Assembly (NCBI GenBank): GCA_964432925.1
Contig: CAYSPM010000013.1
Span: 1-29,754, forward strand
Reading direction: 5' to 3'
DNA length: 29,754 bases
From: CAYNTC01 sp964432925
Lineage (GTDB): Bacteria > Planctomycetota > Phycisphaerae > Sedimentisphaerales > Anaerobacaceae
Positions 1 through 7,098 of this stretch are shown here, in pieces. The stretch's first letter is position 1. Every line of letters begins with the position of its first letter. A program made the translations under genes and the position numbers. Under the pieces are notes generated by a model that worked only from the letters and a program-made list of their open reading frames with translations, did not search any database and was not told the origin of the DNA.

Positions 1-1683
1 CTCGGTTTGCCGGGCCTGCTCGGTGTCTAAACCTGCTAAGGATTCCTGGCTTGGCTTCGGGTAACTCATCGCTATCCAGAGTACAATCGAAATTGCAAGG
101 ATTACTGTGCCAGCTTTTTTCAAAAACATCCAGCCTCGCTGCCACATGTGAATAAAAATAGATTTGATGGTGGGCATTCGATACGGTGGAAGCTCCATGA
201 CGAACGGCGTTGTTTCGCCTTTGAAAAGCGTCGAGCGCAACAAACGTATACAAATGATTGCGAGGACGATCCCGATCAGATAAATCAGCCAGAGCATAGG
301 CCCGTGCCATTTCTCAGGGAAAAAGGCTGGTATAATTAACATATAGATTGTCAATCGAGCACCACAGCTCATCAAGGGAATTACCATTATAGTCGTTAGC
401 CTGTTACGTCGGTTTTCAAGTATTCGAGTGCCCATGATTGCAGGCACCGAACAGCCGAATCCGATTAGCATTGGTATAAAGCTTTTGCCATGCAGGCCGA
501 TCTTGTGCATGATGCGGTCCATGATAAAGGCTGCACGGGCCATGTAGCCCGAATCCTCAAGAAGCGCTATCGCCAAAAACAATAAAAGAATATTGGGCAA
601 AAAAGTCATCACCCCACCAACGCCACCTATCACACCGTCAATTAAAAGCGACTTTAACCAACTGGCACTGCCGGCTGGCCAAAAGCCAGCTACGGCTCGG
701 CCCGACCAATCAAAAAAGAGTTCCAGCCAACCCATCGGGTACTTGCCTACCTTAAAAGTCAGCATAAAGGCTACGTACATAAGCAATAGAAATATCGGTA
801 ATCCCAGGAAACGGTTTGTAACAACCGCATCTATCATATCACTTGTGCTATGGCGTGATTCAACGGTGCTCTTTATAGTCTCCTGACATGCACCTGAGAT
901 AAATCCATACCGCCGGTCAGCTATTACCATCTCAGGCTCATCTGCGAAGATAGCCCTGAGATGCGAGATACTATCCTCAACAGCCATTAGTACTTCGTTG
1001 TTTTGTACTTTTGCTCGTATCTCGTCATCTTGCTCTAATAGTTTGAGCGCCAGCCATCTTGCGCCATACTTCTGAGCAATTGGATACTCTTTGTCAGCAA
1101 TAAATTTTTCTATTTTTGCAAGTTCCTCTTCTATCTCCGAACCATAGCCGATTTTGTGGATGCGCTCGACAGGGGCGCTCTGGAATGTCTGGATGATGGC
1201 TTCAAGAAGCTCAGTTTTGCCTTTATTTTTATTGGCAACGGTTGGAACAATCTTCGCCTGCAGGAGGCTTGATAATTGCTCAGTGTCAAAGACTAAGCCC
1301 ATACGTTCGGCAACGTCACTCATGTTGAATGCCAAAATTAGAGGCACATTCAATTCGATAAGCTGAGTTGCCAGATATAGATTGCGCTCAATGTTGGAGG
1401 CATCGACGACATCAACAACGACGTCGGGCTTTTGGTCGATAATAAAATTACGTGCGACAAGCTCCTCATCTGAATAGGCCGTCATACTGTAAGTGCCTGG
1501 TAAATCTACGAATGTTATTTCGTAGTCCTTGTATTTGCAAAATCCCTCAATTTTTTCAACTGTGACGCCGGGATAGTTGCCCACGTGCTGATGTGCGCCG
1601 GTAAGCATATTGAAGACGGTTGTTTTGCCGCTATTTGGATTACCAGCCAGTGCAATCGTGATTTTCTTTATGTTCTGGTTCAT
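1..1683 (-). CDS. feoB: Ferrous iron transporter FeoB (C-terminus outside window)
   Basis: GTP-dependent inner-membrane Fe(II) permease. Read from ATG at 1683, 561 residues are visible and the frame stays open to base 1, so the C-terminus is missing. The N-terminal G domain is clear: P-loop GNPNSGKTT (residues 14-22), DLPGTYS (60-66) and NMSD (120-123). The membrane part carries the family signatures LPNILLLF, EDSGYMARAAF, GFGCSVPAI and TRILENRRNR, which belong to the Gate regions. Enterobacterial FeoB has about 770 residues, so roughly 100-200 may be missing. It is the last visible gene of the regulator-feoA-feoB operon and starts 84 bp after feoA ends. It should be repressed by the iron-box regulator upstream when iron is plentiful. 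Identification is secure. Confidence 0.97.
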   Translation of the reverse strand, partial: MNQNIKKITIALAGNPNSGKTTVFNMLTGAHQHVGNYPGVTVEKIEGFCKYKDYEITFVDLPGTYSMTAYSDEELVARNFIIDQKPDVVVDVVDASNIERNLYLATQLIELNVPLILAFNMSDVAERMGLVFDTEQLSSLLQAKIVPTVANKNKGKTELLEAIIQTFQSAPVERIHKIGYGSEIEEELAKIEKFIADKEYPIAQKYGARWLALKLLEQDDEIRAKVQNNEVLMAVEDSISHLRAIFADEPEMVIADRRYGFISGACQETIKSTVESRHSTSDMIDAVVTNRFLGLPIFLLLMYVAFMLTFKVGKYPMGWLELFFDWSGRAVAGFWPAGSASWLKSLLIDGVIGGVGGVMTFLPNILLLFLAIALLEDSGYMARAAFIMDRIMHKIGLHGKSFIPMLIGFGCSVPAIMGTRILENRRNRLTTIMVIPLMSCGARLTIYMLIIPAFFPEKWHGPMLWLIYLIGIVLAIICIRLLRSTLFKGETTPFVMELPPYRMPTIKSIFIHMWQRGWMFLKKAGTVILAISIVLWIAMSYPKPSQESLAGLDTEQARQTE

Positions 1684-1767
1684 ATAGTAGATTCAAAAAG
1701 AGTTAAAATGTCTGGTTATCAAATTTGTAAAAAATTTATCAGTGATGTTGGACTATTTGATAATTTT

Positions 1768-2001
1768 TCAAAAGACCATGATTTTATGAGCCATACCTCT
1801 TCCTAACATCATTTTTGATCCTTTGATGCTTATTACAAAAGGTCCGGGCTGATCATTATTGACAATGGTTATCTGTGTTCCGTGTACGAGTCCCATCGAT
1901 GCAAGTCGGCTGTTCAAGCCTCGACCGGCCTGAATGCTGGCTATCTTTACCGTCTGGCCCGCCTTGATTGTTGACAGTGGCCTTGTCTGCATCTGCTCCA
2001 T
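1768..2001 (-). CDS. feoA: Ferrous iron transport protein A (FeoA)
   Basis: A 77-residue SH3-like cytoplasmic protein that works with FeoB in Fe(II) uptake. The order of motifs fits FeoA: an N-terminal PLSTIKAGQTVKI strand, the RLASMGLVHGTQI segment and a C-terminal LGRGMAHKIMV strand. The length is normal for a stand-alone FeoA. ATG at 2001 follows an AAGGGA ribosome site. The gene lies 15 bp after the DtxR-type regulator gene and upstream of feoB, so the three are probably one transcript. The regulator here lacks the C-terminal SH3 domain that DtxR itself has, and FeoA is a relative of that domain encoded separately. Confidence 0.95.
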   Translation of the reverse strand: MEQMQTRPLSTIKAGQTVKIASIQAGRGLNSRLASMGLVHGTQITIVNNDQPGPFVISIKGSKMMLGRGMAHKIMVF

Positions 2002-2016
2002 GTTATTTTTCCCTTT

Positions 2017-2496
2017 TTATTTCTTCTTTTGCTTTGGGCCTCGACTAGATTTTCGCTGACAGAAGCGCTCAAATTCGGCTAACACATCATAGCCATCTTT
2101 GCCGCTCTGGGTTACAAACTCGATAAAGGACAATAGCCTGTGAATGATCGCCGGGCCAAGGGCATGTTCAGCTTTACATGCTGCTTTGTGGGCGGTGTCC
2201 GGCTGAACGCCCAAGACGCTCACAAAAAACGATTTAAGAATTTGATGTTTTCTGGCAACTTCTGCTGCCGCGATGTGTCCGGACTCGGTGAGTGTGATAT
2301 AGCCGTATGGTTCATAATTGGCTAATCCCTTCTTCTTTAATACCCGTAAGGCACCTGTAACAGACGATTTGGATACGTCGAGCAACTCGGCTATGTCCTT
2401 ACTTCGTGCGACTTCGGACTCACCGGCAAGATTGAATATAGCCTCAAGGTAGTCTTCCAAAGAGGCACTTAGTTGTTTATTTTTCGCTGTGACCAT
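2017..2496 (-). CDS. DtxR/IdeR-family iron-dependent repressor
   Basis: A 159-residue metal-activated winged-helix repressor. The N-terminal DNA-binding domain contains SKDIAELLDVSKSSVTGALRVL (about residues 32-53), followed by a dimerisation/metal domain. Putative metal ligands, placed by comparison with MntR and DtxR, are D15, E18, H84, C107, E110 and H111. A Cys at position 107, where DtxR has Cys102 and MntR has a Glu, favours iron over manganese. There is no C-terminal SH3 domain. The ATG at 2496 is preferred over an in-frame ATG at 2562, because 2562 lies upstream of a near-consensus promoter and an iron-box palindrome that the longer frame would have to translate. It is the first gene of the feo operon and is probably autoregulated. 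Confidence 0.93.
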   Translation of the reverse strand: MVTAKNKQLSASLEDYLEAIFNLAGESEVARSKDIAELLDVSKSSVTGALRVLKKKGLANYEPYGYITLTESGHIAAAEVARKHQILKSFFVSVLGVQPDTAHKAACKAEHALGPAIIHRLLSFIEFVTQSGKDGYDVLAEFERFCQRKSSRGPKQKKK

Positions 2497-2526
2497 TATT
2501 GTAATTGCCTGTCCTGTTTTTTTATG

Positions 2527-2556
2527 ATTATAGTTAGGCTTGCCTAACTTTGTCAA
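2527..2556 (-). promoter_or_regulatory. Promoter of the dtxR-feoAB operon
   Basis: On the minus strand a perfect -35 TTGACA (2556-2551) and a perfect -10 TATAAT (2532-2527) are separated by 18 bp. Transcription should start near 2520, leaving a short leader of about 24 nt before the ATG at 2496. Confidence 0.85.
2533..2548. promoter_or_regulatory. Iron box (DtxR-type operator)
   Basis: The sequence GTTAGGCTTGCCTAAC is a perfect 7-bp inverted repeat around TT. It resembles the known DtxR/IdeR operator core TTAGGTTAGCCTAACCTAA. It fills almost the whole spacer between the -35 and -10 boxes, so bound repressor would block RNA polymerase directly. Confidence 0.85.
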
Positions 2557-2688
2557 GGGCATTTAATAATTTTTTCCTAATTATTTGTTAATACTTGCGA
2601 TCGGTATGTCTCCTATGTATATGTGATGACGTGCACAGAGCTTCAGCAAAGCCTTGAAAAATTCATCGGATGCTCAGGATAAAAAAGT

Positions 2689-2717
2689 TTGTGTAGACAC
2701 GGATCAAGTGGTAGAAT
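2689..2717 (+). promoter_or_regulatory. Probable promoter of tRNA-Pro
   Basis: TTGTGT (2689-2694) and TAGAAT (2712-2717) are spaced by 17 bp. The -10 box matches 5 of 6 consensus bases and the -35 box is weaker. The predicted start is about 8 nt upstream of the tRNA. Confidence 0.45.
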
Positions 2718-2731
2718 ATTGTCGGTTTGTA

Positions 2732-2806
2732 CGGGGCGTGGCGCAGTTTGGCTAGCGCGCTTGACTGGGGGTCAAGAGGTCGCAGGTTCAAGTCCTGTCG
2801 CCCCGA
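2732..2806 (+). tRNA. tRNA-Pro (anticodon GGG)
   Basis: A complete cloverleaf: acceptor CGGGGCG (2732-2738) pairs perfectly with CGCCCCG (2799-2805), with discriminator A at 2806. The anticodon stem CTTGA/TCAAG holds a CTGGGGG loop, giving anticodon GGG. The T arm is GCAGG-TTCAAGT-CCTGT. CCA is not encoded. The 3' part is duplicated at 4269-4293 and served as an integration site. Confidence 0.95.
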
Positions 2807-2809
2807 ATT
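2785..2809 (+). repeat. att-like direct repeat, copy 1 (tRNA-Pro 3' end)
   Basis: Twenty-five bases covering the T arm and acceptor end of tRNA-Pro plus three downstream bases (GGTTCAAG...CCCCGAATT). They are identical to 4269-4293. The flanks differ immediately on both sides. This is the classic footprint of site-specific integration into a tRNA 3' end. Confidence 0.85.
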
Positions 2810-2915
2810 GTTGAGCCCTATCAGAATTATCAAATTCGCTACTTGGAAAAACATAATTTCTAAACAGAGAGCTCGGTTATTTTAAATTAAGGTATGTTAC
2901 TAGAGAAATTTGAAG

Positions 2916-3461
2916 ATGAAAATCAAAGAAATTTTCTCGTATCGTAATTTAAGCCATGAGTGGGTTAATCTTCTTATGGACTCACTGGAAGGTATTCCAG
3001 ATGATATTTTTTTTGAAAAGGATGGCTCACCGCTCAAACGGGAAGTCGCTCAGTTGGATGGAAAACTATTTAAGCTGCTAATTACAAGTTTTGGAGAAAA
3101 CGTTGAAAAAGACTTTCCTCCAATGGCTCCAGATAATCAGTTCACGGTGGATTTTATTTTGCCAACAACGCCGGCAACTTTAATTGAAATTGAAAAAGGG
3201 AAATTGCCACGCCTTGAATTAGATTTGATGAAAATAATTAATTCCATTTACAGGTATCCGTCGATGTACGGATTCGGGTGTCTGATAGTTCCAATTAATT
3301 ACATTGAGCTAAATTTAGCAGGCAAAAGATCTCCATATCAGTATGTTAAGAATAATTTGATGCCTTTGAATTCATTGATACTTGATTGGAAAGACAAAGA
3401 CGACTCATTTTTAATTAAAGATTTTCTTGTGTTAGGTTATTTTGATCCGAGAGGAAAATAA
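2916..3461 (+). CDS. Hypothetical protein, possible PD-(D/E)XK (BamHI/BglII-like) nuclease
   Basis: A 181-residue protein without a signal peptide or membrane segments. I chose the ATG at 2916; an in-frame TTG lies at 2910, and the ribosome site is weak for both. The centre reads FTVDF (D79), then LIEIEKGK (E91, E93, K94). The D-x11-E-x-E spacing, with strand-like hydrophobic residues around each acidic residue, resembles the catalytic D/E-x-E arrangement of BamHI and BglII. A helix (LELDLMKIINSIYRY) and a strand (GFGCLIVPINYI) follow, as in the restriction-endonuclease fold. No methyltransferase is adjacent. It sits in the tRNA-integrated element beside a toxin-antitoxin pair, which suits a defence role. 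The nuclease assignment is an inference from motif spacing only; the gene itself is convincing. Confidence 0.7.
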   Translation: MKIKEIFSYRNLSHEWVNLLMDSLEGIPDDIFFEKDGSPLKREVAQLDGKLFKLLITSFGENVEKDFPPMAPDNQFTVDFILPTTPATLIEIEKGKLPRLELDLMKIINSIYRYPSMYGFGCLIVPINYIELNLAGKRSPYQYVKNNLMPLNSLILDWKDKDDSFLIKDFLVLGYFDPRGK

Positions 3462-3583
3462 AATTGTGCGGAGTAGTGTTAAATAGCGTAACACGGTGGT
3501 TTAAAGCATGTGGATTTCTTTTATGCCGGGAATGTTATCTGGAATGCGTGTCTTTAAAGCAGTGGTATAGGAAGTAAGATAAT

Positions 3584-4048
3584 ATGAAACAAAGGACTTA
3601 TATTGACACGTCTGTTATTGGCGGATGTGAAGACATAGAATTTTCCCAATGGTCTGTTCAATTGTTCAAGGAGTTTCGACAAGGTTTACGAATTGCTGTT
3701 GTGTCCGATTTAACCCGTAAAGAAATTGAGAAAGCACCGGAAAAAGTGAAGAAAGTATTATTGTCTCTCGCAGATGTAAATGTAGAGAATGTTTTCCTTA
3801 CAAAACAAGCTGAGACCTTAGCACGTAACTACATTGATGAGGGAATAGTGGGTGCAAAGCATATAGTTGATGCTCAGCATATCGCAATAGCCACGGTGGA
3901 ACGAGTAGATGTTTTAGTAAGCTGGAACTTTCAGCAAATCGTAAATCTTAATCGAATCCATGCTTTTAATTCGGTAAATTTGAAATTGGGTTATCCTATT
4001 TTGGAAATCAGGAGCCCGAGGGAGGTCATCCGTGAAAAAGAAATTTGA
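3584..4048 (+). CDS. PIN-domain protein, type II toxin (VapC-like)
   Basis: A 154-residue PIN-domain ribonuclease candidate. The N-terminus has the hallmark YIDTSVIGG with catalytic D8. Further acidic positions are E47, D96 (IVDAQHIAIA) and D109. The segment LVSWNFQQIVN is typical of one PIN subfamily, in which Asn replaces a late Asp. The start ATG at 3584 follows an AGGAAG ribosome site. The last 17 bp overlap the start of a 47-codon gene that is the probable antitoxin. VapC-type toxins cut RNA and inhibit growth until neutralised; the exact RNA target cannot be read from the sequence. Confidence 0.85.
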   Translation: MKQRTYIDTSVIGGCEDIEFSQWSVQLFKEFRQGLRIAVVSDLTRKEIEKAPEKVKKVLLSLADVNVENVFLTKQAETLARNYIDEGIVGAKHIVDAQHIAIATVERVDVLVSWNFQQIVNLNRIHAFNSVNLKLGYPILEIRSPREVIREKEI

Positions 4049-4175
4049 TGCTGTGGAATTTCAACGGAATGTTCGCAAAGAATTAAGCAAAAAATATTCC
4101 ACTAATCGTGCTGGATTTCTTGGCGAACTCAGAGAGAAGTATGGTCACTTAAGAAGACGGAAGGTCGGTACATAG
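4032..4175 (+). CDS. Putative small antitoxin paired with the PIN toxin
   Basis: A 47-residue basic protein starting at GTG 4032, inside the last codons of the PIN gene, and ending with TAG at 4173-4175. It begins VKKKFDAVEFQRNVRKELS and ends in a strongly basic LRRRKVGT tail. I recall short proteins beginning with a similar KKFD-V segment next to PIN genes of this subfamily; that is memory, not a search. The 17-bp overlap points to translational coupling. The order is toxin first, antitoxin second, the reverse of most vapBC loci. No recognised DNA-binding fold can be seen in so short a chain. Confidence 0.6.
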   Translation: MKKKFDAVEFQRNVRKELSKKYSTNRAGFLGELREKYGHLRRRKVGT

Positions 4176-4268
4176 ATCGTTGACAAAGCTTATCTGGTTT
4201 CGTTCGCCTGAGGCGGACTTACCGCAAGGGCAATGATTCTTGAGACGTTCAATGTTTTTGCTGCTAAT

Positions 4269-4293
4269 GGTTCAAGTCCTGTCGCCCCGAATT
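4269..4293 (+). repeat. att-like direct repeat, copy 2
   Basis: An exact 25-bp copy of 2785-2809 (the tRNA-Pro 3' end and three flanking bases), without the rest of the tRNA. It marks the distal end of the integrated element. Confidence 0.85.
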
Positions 4294-4552
4294 ATCTTAG
4301 AGTTCAAATGGTAGAGCTTACAGTATCACGCCAAGCTTTAAAAGAATTTCCTACAATCGGTTCAATTCTGTAGATGCAAAATAGACCACGTGCTATATCG
4401 TAGTTTTATGTTCTTATCTTCCTTAAAAAGTCCAAGGCCTTGAACAAGTAATTTGTATCCAATTCTTCGGTGAATGAATTGCCCTATGTGCAGGCGATAC
4501 AATGGTTGCGCTTGATATCCTTCTGTGGGGTGGATATGATACGCGAGCGATA
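4294..4552. other. Intergenic region without a recognised gene
   Basis: Between the distal att copy and the hairpin repeat I see no credible gene. The open frame on the minus strand (4362-4697) runs through the palindromic repeat and is not coding. Confidence 0.5.
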
Positions 4553-4681
4553 TAGTGCTCTGTCGTAGGATGTTTGAGGGATTGTCATGCTGAGCCGAAG
4601 GCGAAGCATCTGGCCTTATCAATTGAGATTCTTCGCTTTGCTCAGAATGACAGTCATCATTTATCCTTAGACAGAGCACTA
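4553..4681. repeat. 129-bp MITE-like hairpin repeat
   Basis: Perfect 12-bp terminal inverted repeats TAGTGCTCTGTC (4553-4564) and GACAGAGCACTA (4670-4681) enclose a long imperfect hairpin. In it TGTCATGCTGAGC pairs with GCTCAGAATGACA and GCGAAGCATCT with AGATTCTTCGC. There is no coding capacity. The TGTCATTCTGAGC...GCTCAGAATGACA core belongs to a palindromic repeat type seen in many bacterial genomes, in my recollection. It ends 47 bp before the fucosidase start and may carry or disturb its promoter. Confidence 0.75.
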
Positions 4682-4728
4682 GAAAAATTTTTTCCAAATA
4701 TCACCAGGTATATTGAAAGGTTACAAGA

Positions 4729-7098
4729 ATGTCTAATAGACAAATAAATTCGGCAGTTGCCATTTTGATTCTTGTCCTTTTTGGCTATGCTGCTATGGCA
4801 GCCGATGCGAAGGATACCACAGTAGGCGATCAAATTCATAGCACTTCCGAGGCGAAGTGGTTCGAACTCAAATTATGGTATGAACAGCCTGCACAAAAAT
4901 GGACCGAAGCGCTACCCGTTGGGAACGGCCGCCTGGGAGCAATGGTCTTCGGAGGTACCGACACAGAGCGATTGCAGCTAAACGAAGATACTCTCTGGGC
5001 AGGTCAGCCCATCGACAGAGATCGTGTTGGCGCATACAAATACCTGCCGGAAGTAAGGCAGCTTATCTTCGAAGGAAAATACACAGAGGCACAGCGAATT
5101 ATCCAGCGGGAATTCATGAGTCCTCGACTCGTACGCAGCTATCAAACTCTCGGTGATTTACAATTGCGATTCCAAACCGATCAGCCAATAACCAATTACC
5201 GACGCGAATTGAACCTCGACACGGCTATCGCTACGGTTACTTATCGTTGTAATGACACAACCTTTACACGCGAGGTCTTTACCAGCCCGGTCGATCAGTG
5301 CATCGTCGTGCGAATATCTTGCGATAAGCCTGGCATGATTACATTTGATGCGAGTCTTTCTCGCCCTGCGGATTCTGAGGTCGAAGTAATCGCGCCAGGT
5401 CGGATTGTGATGACAGGTCAGGCCTCACACAAAGGCCAGCATAAGGGCGTAAAGTTTGAAGCTCAATTGCAAGTTATTGCCGAGGGCGGTGAGCTATCTG
5501 TTGCTGAAAATAAACTGCAATTGCGAAACGCCGACGCAGCCACGATGTTGATCGTAGCTGCCACGGATTACAAAGGCGGTGATCCACATACGACTTGTAG
5601 TCAGCAGATGACAAGTGCCGTTGGAAAAAGTTATTCTGAATTACGTGGTGCGCACATAGCCGAACATAGGCGCCTGTTCCGGCGTGTAGAGCTTGACCTC
5701 GGCAAAAATGAAATGGCTAACCTGCCAACAGACAAAAGACTCGATGCCGTAAAGACAGGGGCACAAGACCCAGATCTGGTCGCACTGTATTTTCAGTTCG
5801 GCAGATATCTGCTAATAAGCTGCTCGAGGCCTGGTTGTATGCCTGCCAACCTGCAAGGGCTGTGGAACGAACACATCGACGCTCCCTGGAACTGCGACTA
5901 TCACATCAATATAAATGTTCAGATGAATTACTGGCCCGCAGAGGTCTGTAACCTCGCTGAATGTCACGAACCTTTCTTTGACCTTGTAGACAACCTCCGG
6001 CCACGAGGGCGAAAGACGGCAAAAGATGTTTACGACTGCAGTGGATTCGTCGCACACCATACTACCGATGCCTGGTGGTGGACGAGTCCGATCGGCGATG
6101 TACGATACGGAATGTGGCCGATGGGTGCTGCGTGGTGCTGCCAGCATCTCTGGGAACATTATGCCTTTGGTGGAGATCGAGAATTTCTACAGAAGAGAGC
6201 CTTTCCTGTTATGAAAGAAGCGGCTGAGTTTTTACTTGACTATCTTGTTGAGAATTCCAAAACGGGTGAGTTGGTTAGTGGTCCTTCGATGTCACCTGAA
6301 AATCGTTTTCGTACTCCTGACGGTCAGGTGGTTAGTGTGACTATGGGCCCAGCTATGGATCAGGAGATCATTTTTGACCTTTTCACAAACTGCATCGAGG
6401 CGGCAAATGTCCTCGGAATAAATGACGAATTTGTTGCGAAGGCAGTGAACGCCTGTGAGCGTTTAGCTAGTCCAAAGATAGGTTCGGATGGTCGGCTTAT
6501 GGAGTGGAACGAGGAGCTTGAAGAGCCGGAGCCTGGCCATAGACATATTTCACATCTTTTCGCATTGCATCCCGGAAAGCAAATAACGTTAAACAACACA
6601 CCCCGACTGGCGGCAGCGGCGCGAAAGTCATTGGAGTATCGTCTGGCGCATGGAGGAGGACATACCGGCTGGAGCCGGGCATGGATAATCAATTTCTGGG
6701 CACGTTTGCAGGATTCAGAAAAAGTTTATGAAAACGTACTCACGCTACTTCAGAGATCAACGCTGCCCAATTTATTCGATAACCATCCGCCGTTTCAGAT
6801 TGACGGCAACTTCGGGGGTACAGCAGGCATCTCGGAAATGTTACTGCAAAGTCACACAGAACAAATCCAACTGCTGCCGGCGCTTCCCAATGCCTGGCCT
6901 ACAGGCCACATCAAAGGCCTGCGCGCTCGCGGCAACTTCGAGGTTGATATCATCTGGGCCAATGGAAAGCTCCTAAGAACGGATATCCATGCCAAATCTG
7001 GAGGAACGTGCAGGGTTCAATACAAAGACAGGCAAATTAGCTTCGAAACTAAAACTGGTAAAACTTATAGCTTAGACGGGGATCTGAACCGTATATAG
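4729..7098 (+). CDS. Secreted GH95 alpha-L-fucosidase
   Basis: A 789-residue glycoside hydrolase of family 95, which releases alpha-linked L-fucose (some members release L-galactose) by inversion. A signal peptide occupies about residues 1-25, ending AAMAADA. The N-terminal beta-sandwich begins at KLWYEQPAQKWTEALPVGNG (48-67) and includes LQLNEDTLWAG (82-92). The (alpha/alpha)6 catalytic barrel contains MPANLQGLWNE (371-381) and HININVQMNYWPAE (392-405); N394 and N396 match the Asn pair that activates water in AfcA. GPSMSPEN (518-525) carries E524, the probable general acid, and QIDGNFGGTAGI (690-701) carries D692. ATG at 4729 follows GAAAGG. The gene stands alone, so its role is probably degradation of fucose-containing polysaccharides outside the cytoplasm. 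Length and motifs are complete. Confidence 0.95.
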   Translation: MSNRQINSAVAILILVLFGYAAMAADAKDTTVGDQIHSTSEAKWFELKLWYEQPAQKWTEALPVGNGRLGAMVFGGTDTERLQLNEDTLWAGQPIDRDRVGAYKYLPEVRQLIFEGKYTEAQRIIQREFMSPRLVRSYQTLGDLQLRFQTDQPITNYRRELNLDTAIATVTYRCNDTTFTREVFTSPVDQCIVVRISCDKPGMITFDASLSRPADSEVEVIAPGRIVMTGQASHKGQHKGVKFEAQLQVIAEGGELSVAENKLQLRNADAATMLIVAATDYKGGDPHTTCSQQMTSAVGKSYSELRGAHIAEHRRLFRRVELDLGKNEMANLPTDKRLDAVKTGAQDPDLVALYFQFGRYLLISCSRPGCMPANLQGLWNEHIDAPWNCDYHININVQMNYWPAEVCNLAECHEPFFDLVDNLRPRGRKTAKDVYDCSGFVAHHTTDAWWWTSPIGDVRYGMWPMGAAWCCQHLWEHYAFGGDREFLQKRAFPVMKEAAEFLLDYLVENSKTGELVSGPSMSPENRFRTPDGQVVSVTMGPAMDQEIIFDLFTNCIEAANVLGINDEFVAKAVNACERLASPKIGSDGRLMEWNEELEEPEPGHRHISHLFALHPGKQITLNNTPRLAAAARKSLEYRLAHGGGHTGWSRAWIINFWARLQDSEKVYENVLTLLQRSTLPNLFDNHPPFQIDGNFGGTAGISEMLLQSHTEQIQLLPALPNAWPTGHIKGLRARGNFEVDIIWANGKLLRTDIHAKSGGTCRVQYKDRQISFETKTGKTYSLDGDLNRI

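Larger units (their letters stand above)
2785..4293. mobile_element. Small tRNA-Pro-integrated genomic element
   Basis: About 1.5 kb bounded by perfect 25-bp direct repeats of the tRNA-Pro 3' end. It carries three genes on the plus strand: a possible PD-(D/E)XK nuclease, a PIN-domain toxin and a 47-residue antitoxin candidate. The interior is visibly richer in A+T than the flanking feo and fucosidase genes. No integrase or recombinase is present, so the element is either a remnant or a satellite moved by an enzyme encoded elsewhere. Boundaries are seen directly; mobility is inferred. Confidence 0.75.

Noticed and set aside
2663..2854. A 63-codon minus-strand open frame
   Set aside because: It is the antisense of tRNA-Pro (NLRPLDPQSSALAKLRHAP is the usual false translation), so it is not a gene.
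4362..4697. A 111-codon minus-strand open frame with a CHSEQSEES segment
   Set aside because: That peptide is the translation of the palindromic repeat at 4553-4681; there is no ribosome site or family match.
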